Numbered from the stretch's first letter, positions 46,760-57,056 are shown. The stretch is DNA of 64,000 bases from Streptococcus oralis (GCF_002386345.1 NZ_CP023507.1:558001-622000); one strand, 5' to 3'. Notes: generated from the sequence alone by a model not told the origin. Made by a program: numbers and translations.

Positions 46760-46920
46760 GGTTGGGGTAGAAAAGTTGCTGCTATAACCACCATTGTAAA
46801 GGGGTGAAAGCCTATCGTTAGTGAAGATGTATGTAGGCAGTTCAATCTCCTACACGAGGTAGTAGCGGTCTGACAGAGCCCTGATCTGTTAATTTACGAA
46901 GAAGAAGGAATTTAGAGGAA
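46760..46920 (+). promoter_or_regulatory. Structured intergenic RNA candidate upstream of potA
   Basis: The 161 nt between murB and potA are less AT-rich than most gaps here and can fold. GCTGCTA (46778-46784) pairs TAGTAGC (46860-46866) to enclose the middle. TGTAGG (46832-46837) pairs perfectly with CCTACA (46849-46854), but TAGGC (46834-46838) can pair instead with GCCTA (46810-46814), so the two helices exclude each other. No promoter or clear intrinsic terminator is seen. It could be a cis-regulator of potA translation, which uses a TTG start. Function is inference. Confidence 0.45.
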
Positions 46921-48078
46921 TTGAAAAAACCAATTATTGAATTCAAAAACGTCTCTAAAGTTTTTGAAGACAGCAACACCAAGGTTCTCAAAGACATTAA
47001 CTTTGAGTTGGAAGAGGGAAAGTTCTATACCTTACTAGGCGCATCTGGTTCTGGGAAATCAACCATCCTGAACATCATTGCAGGTTTACTAGATGCGACG
47101 ACAGGGGATATTTTACTGGATGGGGTACGGATTAACGACATCCCAACCAACAAGCGAGACGTCCATACGGTCTTCCAATCCTATGCCTTGTTTCCACATA
47201 TGAATGTGTTTGAAAATGTTGCCTTTCCGCTCCGCTTGCGTAAAATCGACAAGAAAGAAATCGAGCAACGTGTAGCGGAAGTGCTCAAGATGGTTCAGTT
47301 GGAAGGTTATGAAAAACGTTCCATCCGTAAACTCTCTGGAGGACAACGTCAGCGTGTAGCCATTGCCCGTGCCATCATCAACCAACCCCGTGTGGTCTTG
47401 TTGGATGAGCCCTTGTCAGCGCTGGACTTGAAATTGCGAACGGACATGCAGTACGAACTGCGTGAACTGCAGCAACGATTGGGGATTACCTTTGTCTTTG
47501 TCACTCACGATCAGGAGGAAGCCCTGGCTATGAGTGACTGGATTTTCGTTATGAACGATGGAGAGATTGTTCAGTCTGGAACACCTGTAGATATCTATGA
47601 TGAGCCAATCAACCACTTTGTTGCCACCTTTATCGGCGAGTCCAATATCTTGCCAGGAACCATGATTGAAGACTACTTGGTTGAGTTTAACGGCAAACGC
47701 TTCGAAGCGGTCGATGGGGGGATGAAGCCAAATGAGCCAGTTGAGGTTGTCATTCGTCCAGAGGACTTGCGCATTACCCTTCCTGAAGAAGGCAAGCTCC
47801 AAGTCAAGGTTGATACCCAGCTTTTCCGTGGGGTTCATTACGAGATTATCGCCTATGACGAGCTCGGAAATGAATGGATGATCCACTCGACTCGTAAGGC
47901 CATTGTTGGCGAGGAAATCGGTCTGGACTTTGAACCAGAAGATATCCACATCATGCGTCTCAACGAAACCGAAGAAGAGTTCGATGCTCGTATCGAGGAG
48001 TACGTAGAAATCGAAGAGCAAGAAGCAGGTCTGATTAACGCGATCGAGGAGGAAAGAGATGAAGAAAACAACCTCTAA
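46921..48078 (+). CDS. potA: PotA, spermidine/putrescine ABC transporter ATPase
   Basis: The product is 385 aa starting at TTG 46921; AGAGGAA is very close and AAGAAGGAA (about 46901-46909) may serve instead. Walker [10 protein letters not shown], signature [10 protein letters not shown], Walker B V-V-L-L-D-E-P-L and switch His in F-V-T-H-D-Q-E are intact, with a C-terminal TOBE domain. The C-terminus is strikingly Glu-rich. It energises polyamine uptake; overlaps potB by 20 bp. Confidence 0.94.
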   Translation: MKKPIIEFKNVSKVFEDSNTKVLKDINFELEEGKFYTLLGASGSGKSTILNIIAGLLDATTGDILLDGVRINDIPTNKRDVHTVFQSYALFPHMNVFENVAFPLRLRKIDKKEIEQRVAEVLKMVQLEGYEKRSIRKLSGGQRQRVAIARAIINQPRVVLLDEPLSALDLKLRTDMQYELRELQQRLGITFVFVTHDQEEALAMSDWIFVMNDGEIVQSGTPVDIYDEPINHFVATFIGESNILPGTMIEDYLVEFNGKRFEAVDGGMKPNEPVEVVIRPEDLRITLPEEGKLQVKVDTQLFRGVHYEIIAYDELGNEWMIHSTRKAIVGEEIGLDFEPEDIHIMRLNETEEEFDARIEEYVEIEEQEAGLINAIEEERDEENNL

Positions 48079-48865
48079 ACTCTTTGTAGTGCCCTACATG
48101 CTTTGGATTGTCCTCTTTGTTCTCGCACCCTTGGTCTTGATTTTCGGTCAATCCTTTTTCAACATTGAAGGCCAATTTAGCTTAGAAAACTATAAATCCT
48201 ACTTTGCGTCACAAAACTTGACCTATCTTAAAATGAGCTTCAACTCAGTCCTCTATGCAGGAATTGTGACCTTAGTAACATTGCTCATCAGCTATCCAAC
48301 AGCCCTCTTTTTGACCCGTCTCAAGCACCGTCAACTCTGGCTCATGCTGATTATCTTGCCAACCTGGATCAATCTGCTTCTTAAGGCCTATGCCTTTATC
48401 GGGATTTTTGGTCAAAATGGCTCTATTAACCAATTTTTGGAATTTATCGGAATCGGTTCGCAGCAGTTGCTCTTTACGGATTTCTCCTTCATCTTTGTCG
48501 CAAGCTACATCGAGCTTCCCTTTATGATTTTGCCGATTTTCAATGTCTTGGATGATATGGATAACAATCTCATCAATGCCAGCTACGACCTCGGTGCGAC
48601 CAAGTGGGAAACTTTCCGCCATGTCATCTTCCCTCTATCTATGAATGGAGTGAGAAGTGGGGTTCAGTCTGTCTTTATCCCCAGCTTGAGTCTCTTCATG
48701 CTGACACGTTTGATTGGTGGGAACCGTGTTATCACGCTGGGAACGGCCATTGAGCAGAACTTCCTGACCAATGACAACTACGGTATGGGTTCTACCATCG
48801 GTGTGATCCTCATCCTAACCATGTTCATCACCATGTGGGTGACCAAGGAAAGGAGAGAACGATGA
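48059..48865 (+). CDS. potB: PotB, spermidine/putrescine transporter permease
   Basis: The product is 268 aa, six membrane helices. Starts inside potA after GGAGGAAAGAG; the EAA loop [13 protein letters not shown] is near residues 172-184. Forms the channel with PotC; its end overlaps potC by 4 bp (ATGA). Confidence 0.93.
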   Translation: MKKTTSKLFVVPYMLWIVLFVLAPLVLIFGQSFFNIEGQFSLENYKSYFASQNLTYLKMSFNSVLYAGIVTLVTLLISYPTALFLTRLKHRQLWLMLIILPTWINLLLKAYAFIGIFGQNGSINQFLEFIGIGSQQLLFTDFSFIFVASYIELPFMILPIFNVLDDMDNNLINASYDLGATKWETFRHVIFPLSMNGVRSGVQSVFIPSLSLFMLTRLIGGNRVITLGTAIEQNFLTNDNYGMGSTIGVILILTMFITMWVTKERRER

Positions 48866-49635
48866 AGAAATTTGCCAATCTCTACCTAGCCTTTGTCTTT
48901 ATCATCCTATATTTGCCAATCTTTTACTTGATTGGCTATGCCTTTAATGCAGGGGATGATATGAATAGTTTTACTGGTTTTAGCTTGAGCCATTTTAAAA
49001 CCATGTTTGGTGATGGTCGTCTCATGTTGATCCTCACCCAAACCTTTTTCTTGGCCTTTCTGTCAGCCTTGATTGCGACTGTTATAGGGACTTTCGGTGC
49101 TATTTACATTTACCAGTCTCGTAAGAAATACCAAGAAGCCTTTTTATCACTCAATAATATCCTCATGGTTGCGCCTGATGTTATGATTGGTGCTAGCTTC
49201 TTGATTCTCTTTACCCAGCTTAAGTTTTCACTTGGATTTCTGACAGTTCTATCTAGTCACGTGGCCTTTTCCATCCCTATCGTGGTCTTGATGGTCTTGC
49301 CTCGTCTCAAGGAGATGAATGATGACATGATTCATGCGGCCTATGACTTAGGTGCCAGTCAATTTCAGATGTTTAAGGAAATCATGCTTCCTTACCTGAC
49401 ACCGTCTATCATTGCAGGTTATTTTATGGCCTTCACCTATTCGCTAGATGACTTTGCCGTGACCTTCTTTGTGACGGGAAATGGCTTTTCAACCCTGTCA
49501 GTTGAGATCTACTCTCGTGCTCGTAAGGGGATTTCGTTAGAGATCAATGCCCTGTCTGCACTTGTCTTTCTCTTTAGTATTATCCTAGTTGTAGGTTATT
49601 ACTTTATCTCACGTGAGAAGGAGGAGCAAGCATGA
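48862..49635 (+). CDS. potC: PotC, spermidine/putrescine transporter permease
   Basis: The product is 257 aa; ATG 48862 follows AAAGGAGAG, and the longer frame is not used. Six membrane helices and the EAA loop H-A-A-Y-D-L-G-A-S-Q-F-Q near residues 165-176. Overlaps potD by 4 bp. Confidence 0.93.
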   Translation: MKKFANLYLAFVFIILYLPIFYLIGYAFNAGDDMNSFTGFSLSHFKTMFGDGRLMLILTQTFFLAFLSALIATVIGTFGAIYIYQSRKKYQEAFLSLNNILMVAPDVMIGASFLILFTQLKFSLGFLTVLSSHVAFSIPIVVLMVLPRLKEMNDDMIHAAYDLGASQFQMFKEIMLPYLTPSIIAGYFMAFTYSLDDFAVTFFVTGNGFSTLSVEIYSRARKGISLEINALSALVFLFSIILVVGYYFISREKEEQA

Positions 49636-50702
49636 AAAAACTCTATTCATTTTTAGCAGGAATTGTAGCAATTATCCTTGTCTTGTGGGGGATTTCCCAT
49701 CATCTAGATAGTAAAATCAACAGTCGAGATAGTCAAAAATTGGTTATCTACAACTGGGGGGACTATATCGATCCCGAACTCTTGGAGAAATTCACAGAAG
49801 AAACAGGAGTCCAAGTCCAGTATGAGACCTTTGATTCCAACGAAGCCATGTATACCAAGATCAAGCAGGGTGGAACGACCTACGATATTGCCATCCCGAG
49901 TGAATACATGATCAACAAGATGAAGGACGAAGACCTCTTGGTTCCGCTTGATTATTCAAAAATTGAAGGAATCGAAAATATCGGACCTGAGTTCCTCAAC
50001 CAGTCTTTTGACCCGGGCAATAAATTCTCCATCCCTTACTTCTGGGGGACCTTGGGAATCGTCTACAATGAAACCAAGGTAGATGAGGCGCCTGAGCATT
50101 GGGATGACCTCTGGAAACCAGAATACAAGGATTCCATCATGCTTTTTGATGGGGCGCGTGAGGTGCTGGGACTCGGGCTTAACTCGCTCGGTTACAGTCT
50201 TAACTCTAAGGATCCTCAGCAGTTGGAAGAAACGGTAGACAAGCTCTACAAACTGACTCCAAATATCAAGGCCATTGTGGCAGACGAGATGAAGGGTTAC
50301 ATGATTCAGAACAACGCTGCTATCGGTGTGACTTTCTCTGGGGAAGCCAGCCAGATGTTGGAGAAAAATCCTAACCTCAAGTATGTCGTTCCGACTGAGG
50401 CCAGCAATCTCTGGTTTGATAACATGGTCATTCCAAAAACCGTGAAAAATCAAGATGCCGCCTATGCCTTTATCAACTTTATGTTGAAACCCGAAAATGC
50501 TCTGAAAAATGCGGAGTATGTAGGTTACTCAACACCAAACCTACCAGCAAAGGAAATGCTCCCAGAGGAGACTCGTGAGGACAAATCCTTCTATCCAGAC
50601 GCTGATACCATGAAACACCTGGAAGTTTATGAGAAATTTGACCATAAATGGACAGGAAAATATAGCGACCTCTTCCTACAGTTTAAAATGTATCGGAAGT
50701 AG
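49632..50702 (+). CDS. potD: PotD, polyamine-binding protein, membrane-anchored
   Basis: The product is 356 aa. A membrane helix (residues about 5-22) follows M-K-K-L-Y, but there is no lipobox Cys, so it is probably tethered by an uncleaved helix or released. The mature part shows W-G-D-Y-I-D-P-E-L-L, F-D-S-N-E-A-M-Y and W-F-D-N-M-V-I-P, which line the polyamine pocket in PotD/PotF. In pneumococcus PotD is a polyamine receptor and virulence factor. Last gene of the operon; no clear terminator before the T-box promoter. Confidence 0.93.
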   Translation: MKKLYSFLAGIVAIILVLWGISHHLDSKINSRDSQKLVIYNWGDYIDPELLEKFTEETGVQVQYETFDSNEAMYTKIKQGGTTYDIAIPSEYMINKMKDEDLLVPLDYSKIEGIENIGPEFLNQSFDPGNKFSIPYFWGTLGIVYNETKVDEAPEHWDDLWKPEYKDSIMLFDGAREVLGLGLNSLGYSLNSKDPQQLEETVDKLYKLTPNIKAIVADEMKGYMIQNNAAIGVTFSGEASQMLEKNPNLKYVVPTEASNLWFDNMVIPKTVKNQDAAYAFINFMLKPENALKNAEYVGYSTPNLPAKEMLPEETREDKSFYPDADTMKHLEVYEKFDHKWTGKYSDLFLQFKMYRK

Positions 50703-50731
50703 GAGATATGCTTTCTTGTCAGCTTTTCCAG

Positions 50732-50760
50732 TTGACGCAGAACTCAAAAAACGATATAAT
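50732..50760 (+). promoter_or_regulatory. Promoter of the T-box / alaS unit
   Basis: TTGACG (50732-50737), 17 bp, TATAAT (50755-50760). Confidence 0.88.
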
Positions 50761-50949
50761 AATAAAGTTGAGAATTGATTTTCAATCAACTTAGTCCAGA
50801 GAAATGGCGGTGCTGCGAGCCATCTAAGGTAGGAAGTCATGCTACTCAATCAGACAATTGCATAAGAATAAGAGAATGACAAGTTCATTGAATGAAGGTG
50901 GTACCGCGGTTTTTCGCCCTTCGTGATGTGAGCTTGTCTTTTGATTTTT
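50761..50949 (+). promoter_or_regulatory. T-box riboswitch (tRNA-Ala responsive, inferred)
   Basis: The conserved T-box AAGGTGGTACCGCGG is at 50895-50909. Upstream is a stem I region with AGAGA and GGTGCTGCGAGCC (50808-50821), and a GCT triplet at 50841-50843 that could be the Ala specifier. The terminator pairs GACAAGTTCA...GAAGG (50878-50899) with CCTTCG...GTGAGCTTGTC (50918-50938), then a T-rich tract. Uncharged tRNA should favour the antiterminator and expression of the LURP-one gene and alaS. The specifier assignment rests on the downstream alaS. Confidence 0.9.
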
Positions 50950-50959
50950 GGAGGTGTTT

Positions 50960-51445
50960 ATGAAGACATTTCTCGTGAAACAAAAGTTTCGTCTTGGGGG
51001 CGAACGCTTTGATATCAAGGATGACAGAGGAGTAGTGAACTATCAAGTGGAGGGATCTTTCTTCCAAATTCCTAAGACCTTTACCATCTATGACGCCTAT
51101 GGTGAGCAGGTCAGTGAAATCAGTAAAGAATTTTTCACCTTGCTTCCTCGCTTTACTATTCAGCTACGAAACGGTTCAAATTTCGTCATTCGTAAGAAGT
51201 TGACTTTCTTTCGAGATAAGTATGAGTTTGATAATCTCGGGCTTCGTATCGAGGGCAATATCTGGGATTTAAATTTCAAATTGCTAGATGATCGCGATCA
51301 GCTGATTGCAGAAATTAAGAAGGAACTCTTCCATCTGACCTCTACCTATACCGTAACGGTTCTGGAGGATTCTTATGCAGACCTGGTCATTTCCCTCTGT
51401 GTCGCGATTGACTATGTGGAAATGCTGGAAAGCCAATCAAATTAA
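50960..51445 (+). CDS. LURP-one-related (LOR) family protein
   Basis: The product is 161 aa; ATG 50960 follows GGAGG (50950-50954). Short beta-rich protein; repeating V-K-Q-K-F-R-L-G-G and F-x-I-x-D-x-x-G/Y-x-V segments suit the scramblase/LOR tubby-like fold (PF04525). No membrane helix. Function in bacteria unknown. It lies between the alanine T-box and alaS with only 21 nt to alaS, so it shares amino-acid-starvation control. Confidence 0.8.
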   Translation: MKTFLVKQKFRLGGERFDIKDDRGVVNYQVEGSFFQIPKTFTIYDAYGEQVSEISKEFFTLLPRFTIQLRNGSNFVIRKKLTFFRDKYEFDNLGLRIEGNIWDLNFKLLDDRDQLIAEIKKELFHLTSTYTVTVLEDSYADLVISLCVAIDYVEMLESQSN

Positions 51446-51466
51446 ACAAGTAAATAAGGAGATATT

Positions 51467-54085
51467 ATGAAACAACTATCTAGTGCTCAAGTTCGCCAAA
51501 TGTGGCTTGATTTCTGGGCAAGTAAAGGCCACTCTGTCGAACCATCAGTCAGCTTGGTTCCTGTAAATGACCCAACTCTTTTGTGGATTAACTCTGGGGT
51601 AGCAACCCTTAAGAAATACTTTGACGGAACCATTATCCCTGAAAATCCACGTATTACCAATGCGCAAAAAGCTATCCGTACTAACGATATTGAAAACGTA
51701 GGGAAGACTGCGCGCCACCATACTATGTTTGAAATGTTGGGGAACTTCTCTATCGGAGATTACTTCCGTGACGAAGCCATCACTTGGGCTTATGAGCTTT
51801 TGACAAGCCCAGAATGGTTTGATTTTCCTGCTGAAAAACTGTACATGACCTACTATCCAGACGATAAAGATTCTTACAACCGCTGGATTGAAGTAGGAGT
51901 GGATCCTAGCCACTTGATTCCAATCGAAGACAACTTCTGGGAAATCGGTGCGGGGCCTTCTGGACCTGATACAGAAATCTTCTTTGACCGAGGAGAAGCA
52001 TTTGATCCAGAAAACATCGGTATTCGCCTGCTTGCAGAAGATATCGAAAACGATCGTTACATCGAAATCTGGAACATCGTTTTGTCACAATTTAACGCCG
52101 ATCCTGCTGTTCCTCGTAGCGAGTACAAGGAATTACCACATAAGAACATTGATACGGGCGCTGGTTTGGAGCGTTTGGTGGCTGTTATCCAAGGGGCTAA
52201 GACCAACTTTGAAACTGACCTCTTCATGCCGATCATTCGTGAAGTTGAGAAATTGTCTGGTAAGGTTTATGAACAAGATGGCGACAACATGAGCTTCAAG
52301 GTCATCGCTGACCACATCCGTTCCCTTTCATTTGCCATCGGTGATGGTGCCCTTCCTGGAAATGAAGGTCGTGGTTATGTTCTTCGTCGTTTGCTCCGTC
52401 GTGCTTCTATGCACGGTCAAAAATTGGGTATCAACGAGCCTTTCCTTTACAAACTCGTTCCAACTGTTGGAAAAATCATGGAAAGCTACTATCCAGAAGT
52501 GCTTGAAAAACGTGACTTTATCGAAAAAATCGTTAAGAGCGAAGAAGAGTCATTTGCCCGTACCCTTCACTCAGGTCAACACTTTGCAGAAACCATCGTA
52601 GCTGACTTGAAAGCCAAAGGTCAAAACGTTATCGCGGGGCAAGATGTCTTCAAACTCTACGATACATATGGATTTCCAGTTGAGTTGACAGAAGAAATCG
52701 CTGAAGAAGCTGGGATGACTGTCGATCGTGAAGGTTTTGAAGCAGCCATGAAAGAACAGCAAGAACGTGCGCGTGCGTCTGCTGTTAAGGGTGGCTCAAT
52801 GGGAATGCAAAATGAAACCCTCCAAAACATTACAGTGGAAAGTGTCTTCAACTATAATGCCAGCCAATTGCCTTCTAAGTTGGTGGCTATCGTGGCTGAC
52901 AATGCAGAAGTAGAAGCTGTTTCTGAAGGAACTGCCTCTCTTATCTTTGCGGAAACTCCATTCTATGCTGAAATGGGTGGACAAGTAGCTGACCACGGTC
53001 AAATCTTGGACGCTGCTGGAAATGTCGTGGCTACTGTGATAGATGTTCAAAAAGCACCAAATGGCCAAGCTCTTCATACTGTTGAAGTTCTTGCTCCTCT
53101 TGCTTTGAACCAAGAATACACCTTGGCTATTGACAGCAATCGTCGTCACCGTGTCATGAAAAACCACACTGCGACTCACTTGCTCCATGCGGCCCTTCAC
53201 AATATCCTTGGACACCATGCGACACAAGCAGGATCTCTGAACGAAGTAGAATTCCTTCGCTTTGACTTCACTCACTTCCAAGCTGTAACTCCTGAAGAGT
53301 TGCGCGCCATTGAACAGCAAGTCAATGAGAAAATCTGGGAAGCAATTGCTGTAGAAACTGTTGAGACAGATATTGACACTGCTAAAGAAATGGGAGCTAT
53401 GGCCCTCTTTGGTGAGAAATACGGTAAGGAAGTTCGTGTTGTTACGATTGGTGACTACTCAGTGGAACTTTGTGGTGGTACCCACGTTGGCAACACTTCT
53501 GAGATTGGTCTCTTCAAGATTGTCAAAGAAGAAGGAATCGGATCAGGAACTCGCCGTATCTTGGCAGTAACTGGTAAGGAAGCCTTTGAAGCTTATCGCG
53601 AACAAGAAGACGCTTTGAAAGCCGTCGCATCAACCTTGAAAGCCCCTCAACTCAAGGAAGTTCCTCATAAGGTTGAAGGGCTTCAAGAACAACTCCGTCA
53701 GCTTCAAAAAGAAAATGCAGAATTGAAAGAAAAAGCCGCAGCCGCAGCCGCAGGCGATGTCTTCAAGGATGTGATGGAAGTCAACGGTCACCGTTACATT
53801 GCAAGCCAAGTTTCTGTATCAGATGCAGGCGCCCTTCGTACCTTTGCGGATAACTGGAAACAAAAAGACTACTCTGATGTGCTTGTCCTAGTTGCAGCCA
53901 TCGGTGACAAAGTCAACGTTCTTGTAGCTAGCAAGAGCAAAGACATCCACGCAGGTAATTTGGTAAAAGAATTGGCTCCAATCGTTGATGGACGTGGTGG
54001 TGGTAAACCAGACATGGCCATGGCAGGAGGAAGCAACCAAGCGAAAATTCAAGAACTCTTGGATGCAGTAGCAGGTAAATTGTAA
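51467..54085 (+). CDS. alaS: Alanyl-tRNA synthetase
   Basis: The product is 872 aa, normal for bacteria. The class II catalytic domain is N-terminal (F-F-x-S-K-G-H-like start, R-x-x-N-A-Q-K-A-I-R); the editing domain carries H-T-A-T-H-L-L-H and C-G-G-T-H-V-G-N-T, the zinc and proofreading motif; a C-terminal domain ends in [12 protein letters not shown]. It charges tRNA-Ala and clears Ser/Gly mischarging. AAGGAG before ATG 51467. Under the T-box upstream; own terminator. Confidence 0.97.
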   Translation: MKQLSSAQVRQMWLDFWASKGHSVEPSVSLVPVNDPTLLWINSGVATLKKYFDGTIIPENPRITNAQKAIRTNDIENVGKTARHHTMFEMLGNFSIGDYFRDEAITWAYELLTSPEWFDFPAEKLYMTYYPDDKDSYNRWIEVGVDPSHLIPIEDNFWEIGAGPSGPDTEIFFDRGEAFDPENIGIRLLAEDIENDRYIEIWNIVLSQFNADPAVPRSEYKELPHKNIDTGAGLERLVAVIQGAKTNFETDLFMPIIREVEKLSGKVYEQDGDNMSFKVIADHIRSLSFAIGDGALPGNEGRGYVLRRLLRRASMHGQKLGINEPFLYKLVPTVGKIMESYYPEVLEKRDFIEKIVKSEEESFARTLHSGQHFAETIVADLKAKGQNVIAGQDVFKLYDTYGFPVELTEEIAEEAGMTVDREGFEAAMKEQQERARASAVKGGSMGMQNETLQNITVESVFNYNASQLPSKLVAIVADNAEVEAVSEGTASLIFAETPFYAEMGGQVADHGQILDAAGNVVATVIDVQKAPNGQALHTVEVLAPLALNQEYTLAIDSNRRHRVMKNHTATHLLHAALHNILGHHATQAGSLNEVEFLRFDFTHFQAVTPEELRAIEQQVNEKIWEAIAVETVETDIDTAKEMGAMALFGEKYGKEVRVVTIGDYSVELCGGTHVGNTSEIGLFKIVKEEGIGSGTRRILAVTGKEAFEAYREQEDALKAVASTLKAPQLKEVPHKVEGLQEQLRQLQKENAELKEKAAAAAAGDVFKDVMEVNGHRYIASQVSVSDAGALRTFADNWKQKDYSDVLVLVAAIGDKVNVLVASKSKDIHAGNLVKELAPIVDGRGGGKPDMAMAGGSNQAKIQELLDAVAGKL

Positions 54086-54093
54086 GACAATAA

Positions 54094-54121
54094 AGATCTA
54101 TCCATTTGGGTAGGTCTTTTT
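54094..54121 (+). terminator. alaS terminator
   Basis: AGATCTATCC / GGGTAGGTCT stem with ATTT loop and T-run. Confidence 0.88.
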
Positions 54122-54128
54122 GCCTACT

Positions 54129-54156
54129 TAAAAAGCCAAATCCGCTTGGATTTGAC
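54129..54156 (-). terminator. amylase gene terminator
   Basis: CAAATCC / GGATTTG stem, AAGC loop, followed on the minus strand by a T-run (A-run on +). Confidence 0.85.
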
Positions 54157-54171
54157 TTGTAACTGATAGGT

Positions 54172-55620
54172 TTATTTTGTTGCCCAGACACTGACTGAAC
54201 CCGCTGCTACTGGAAATTCTCCATACCCTTCAGCATTGATTGTAACTTGTGCTGGATGATTTTCAAGGAGATCAACAAAAGTCTGCTCAGCCCATTCTTG
54301 ACCGACAAACATGGATTTGCTGTTTTCTTGGTCATTTGAGATAAGGACAGCGATCGGGGATTGGTTTTCAGCGCCTGAACGAACCCAACCGATACAGTTG
54401 GCATCGTCAAAGTAGTCTGTTTGCTCTCCATAAGCCAAGTCTTTTCGGATGGCTAGGAGACGGTCAAGAACTTCTCTGAAATCTTGTTGAGCAAATTGCC
54501 CTGAAATGCCATAATAATCTCCGTAAAAGATACATGGAAGCCCATCTTGACGTAATAGAATAAGGGCATAGGCTGCTGGTTTAAACCATTCTTCAACAGT
54601 CGATTCGAGGGCCTGTCCTCGTTGGGTATCGTGGTTGTCTACAAAGGTCACAGCCTTATCGGGTTTTAGTTCAACCAAGCTATCTGTGAAAATGTTACGA
54701 AGGTCGTAACTTGCTCCAGCATGGCTAGCTTCAAAGAGGTTCTGGTGGAGGCGAACATCGACAAGGTCAAAACGTTCTTCTATTTTCTCGAGATAGTCTA
54801 GATTGTCTTCCTTGTCTGGGTTCCAAAATTCCCCAAAAACATAGAAATCTTGACCGTATTTTTCCTTCATATCACGAATGAAATTGCCCATAAAGAAGGA
54901 GTCGATGTGCTTAACGGCATCCAAACGGAAACCAGCTACACCAGTCGTTTCCATGAACCAGTCAGCCCAGTCATAGATGTTTTGGATGACTTCAGGGTGC
55001 TTAAAGTCTAGGTCGGCATACATGAGGTAGTCGTAGTTACCGTTTTCGTTATCGACCAATTCCTCGTTGGCCCAACCTTTATTGTCCCCCTGGATCAGGT
55101 AAATACCAGACTTACGGCGTTTGGCATCGTAGTCTGTACCTGTAAAGTGGTACCAGTGCCAGTGGAAGTCATTGTAGGTATCTTGGCGACCATCGAAAGT
55201 AAAGTGAGTCCAGCCATTGATAGTAAAGGGCTCGCTTAATTGAACGGTACGGTCCTCAGGGTCCACTTCAATAACCTGAAAGGCTTCCATATGATCGGCA
55301 GCAGCCTTGTGATTGAGCACCACATCGGCCATAGGTTGAATTCCCTGCGCCTTTAGGGCTTGAATGGCTTGAAGATAATCTTCTTTAAACCCATACTTGG
55401 TACGGACAGTCCCTTTTTGGTGAAATTCACCTAGGTCAAAAAGATCGTAAACACCATAGCCGACATCTTTTTCGTTGGTTGCCTTGAAGGCAGGTGGCAT
55501 CCAGACATGGCTGATGCCAAGGTTTGCTAGGTGCTCTGCGTCATTTGTCAGTCGCGTCCAGTGTTGGCCGTCGTGAGGCAAATACCATTCAAAGTATTGC
55601 ATAAGTGTCTGATTTTGCAT
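54172..55620 (-). CDS. cytoplasmic alpha-amylase (GH13)
   Basis: The product is 482 aa. No signal peptide: it starts M-Q-N-Q-T-L-M-Q-Y-F-E-W, so it acts inside the cell. The four GH13 regions are A-D-V-V-L-N-H-K, G-F-R-L-D-A-V-K-H (nucleophile Asp), F-G-E-F-W (acid Glu) and F-V-D-N-H-D-T-Q. It probably trims maltodextrins taken up or released from glycogen. Length and start resemble E. coli AmyA / Bacillus liquefying amylases without secretion signal. AGAGGAAAAAC precedes the ATG. A palindromic operator overlaps the promoter. Confidence 0.93.
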   Translation of the reverse strand: MQNQTLMQYFEWYLPHDGQHWTRLTNDAEHLANLGISHVWMPPAFKATNEKDVGYGVYDLFDLGEFHQKGTVRTKYGFKEDYLQAIQALKAQGIQPMADVVLNHKAAADHMEAFQVIEVDPEDRTVQLSEPFTINGWTHFTFDGRQDTYNDFHWHWYHFTGTDYDAKRRKSGIYLIQGDNKGWANEELVDNENGNYDYLMYADLDFKHPEVIQNIYDWADWFMETTGVAGFRLDAVKHIDSFFMGNFIRDMKEKYGQDFYVFGEFWNPDKEDNLDYLEKIEERFDLVDVRLHQNLFEASHAGASYDLRNIFTDSLVELKPDKAVTFVDNHDTQRGQALESTVEEWFKPAAYALILLRQDGLPCIFYGDYYGISGQFAQQDFREVLDRLLAIRKDLAYGEQTDYFDDANCIGWVRSGAENQSPIAVLISNDQENSKSMFVGQEWAEQTFVDLLENHPAQVTINAEGYGEFPVAAGSVSVWATK

Positions 55621-55653
55621 TGTTTTTCCTCTTGCTTATCAATGTTGTGTTTT

Positions 55654-55690
55654 ATTTTACCATAAAGTTTAGAACTAGGCAAACGTTTGC
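55654..55690 (-). promoter_or_regulatory. amylase promoter with LacI-type (MalR/CcpA) operator
   Basis: Minus strand TAAAAT -10 (55659-55654) and TTTGCC as -35 (55682-55677). The perfect 12-bp palindrome GCAAACGTTTGC (55679-55690) covers the -35. It fits the MalR/CcpA operator type, so repression relieved by maltose and/or catabolite control is likely. Confidence 0.7.
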
Positions 55691-55856
55691 GCAAGATTCT
55701 ATACTCATTTCTGAAATTGTCTATTTTTAGCGAATAGAATCTCTCTTTCCATTATAAGGGAAAGGATGTTTTGGTGGAAAAGTAAATGGCATATACTTAT
55801 TTTAACAAAAATGACACTCAGTAAACTAAAGTACATATGGTTAAACGGTTTCTTTT

Positions 55857-55885
55857 TTGAGAATTGTCACAAAATTTGCTATAAT
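55857..55885 (+). promoter_or_regulatory. Promoter of the RlmI-like/aro cluster, apparently leaderless
   Basis: TTGAGA (55857-55862), 17 bp, extended -10 TGCTATAAT (TATAAT 55880-55885); ATG at 55893 is 7 nt after the -10, at the predicted +1. Confidence 0.85.
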
Positions 55886-55892
55886 AGTAGCT

Positions 55893-57056
55893 ATGAATAG
55901 AATTAGGGTCAGCAGATGTGTTGAAAAAAAGCTAGCTAAGGGTCTAGTTCTTTTGGAAGCAAGTGATTTAACAGATATTGAACTGACGGATCAGGCAGTA
56001 GAAGTTCTTAGTCAAGACGGGAAGTTTTTAGGGAGCGCCTATCTTTCTCAACAGAATAAAGGAATCGGCTGGTTCATCAGCAAGGAAAAGGTTCGTTTCA
56101 ATCAAGCCTTTTTTGAAATCCTGTTTCGTAAGGCCAAGGAAGCTAGAAAGCCTTATTATCAAGATGACTTGACCACTGCCTTTCGCCTTTTTAACCAAGA
56201 GGGGGATGGTTTTGGTGGTCTGACTGTTGATCTCTATGGAGATTATGCTGTCTTTTCTTGGTACAATTCCTTTGTTTACCAGATTCGTGTGCTGATCATA
56301 AATGCTTTTAAGGAAGTTTTCCCTGAGGTCTTGGGGGCTTATGAAAAGATTCGTTTTAAAGGTCTAGACTACGAGTCTGCCTATGTTTATGGTGAGGAAG
56401 CGCCAGATTACTTTACTGTTCTTGAGAATGGCGTGCTCTATCAAGTCTTTATGAATGATGGCTTGATGACAGGGATTTTCCTAGACCAGCATGAGGTTCG
56501 TGGGAGTCTGGTTGACGGTCTAGCCATGGGCAAATCCTTGCTCAATATGTTCTCCTATACGGCTGCCTTTTCAGTTGCTGCAGCTATGGGAGGCGCGAGT
56601 GAGACGACTTCTGTCGACTTGGCCAAACGGTCTAGAGAGCTGTCAGAAGCTCATTTTCAGGCAAATGGACTCAGCACGGACAATCATCGTTTTATCGTTA
56701 TGGATGTCTTTGAGTACTTCAAGTATGCCAAGCGAAAAGGCTTGACCTATGATGTGATTGTTCTTGATCCGCCAAGCTTTGCCCGCAATAAAAAACAAAC
56801 ATTCTCTGTAGCTAAGGACTATCACAAGTTGATTTCCCAGAGTCTAGAGATTTTAAATCCGGGAGGGATTATCATTGCCAGTACCAATGCTGCCAATGTT
56901 TCCCGCCAGAAATTTACAGAACAAATTGATAAAGGTTTTGCAGGAAGAAGGTATCAGGTCTTGAACCAATACGGACTTCCAGCAGACTTTGCCTATAATA
57001 AAAAAGATGAAAGCAGTAATTACCTCAAGGTGATTAGTATGAAGGTTAGTAGATGA
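55893..57056 (+). CDS. RlmI-like class I rRNA methyltransferase
   Basis: The product is 387 aa from ATG 55893; the in-frame TTG at 55857 is inside the -35 box. A PUA domain (residues 1-75) precedes the methyltransferase core: [10 protein letters not shown] (motif I), V-D-L-A-K-R, and [10 protein letters not shown]. RlmI/YwbD relatives methylate a cytidine in 23S rRNA at C5; the position is not inferable. Its end overlaps aroD by 4 bp, so its promoter likely drives the aromatic genes as well. Confidence 0.85.
   Translation: MNRIRVSRCVEKKLAKGLVLLEASDLTDIELTDQAVEVLSQDGKFLGSAYLSQQNKGIGWFISKEKVRFNQAFFEILFRKAKEARKPYYQDDLTTAFRLFNQEGDGFGGLTVDLYGDYAVFSWYNSFVYQIRVLIINAFKEVFPEVLGAYEKIRFKGLDYESAYVYGEEAPDYFTVLENGVLYQVFMNDGLMTGIFLDQHEVRGSLVDGLAMGKSLLNMFSYTAAFSVAAAMGGASETTSVDLAKRSRELSEAHFQANGLSTDNHRFIVMDVFEYFKYAKRKGLTYDVIVLDPPSFARNKKQTFSVAKDYHKLISQSLEILNPGGIIIASTNAANVSRQKFTEQIDKGFAGRRYQVLNQYGLPADFAYNKKDESSNYLKVISMKVSR

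Noticed and set aside
46832..46866. Possible 11-codon leader peptide (ATG 46831) in the murB-potA spacer
   Set aside because: No Shine-Dalgarno and no run of regulatory codons; the RNA structure accounts better for the constraint.
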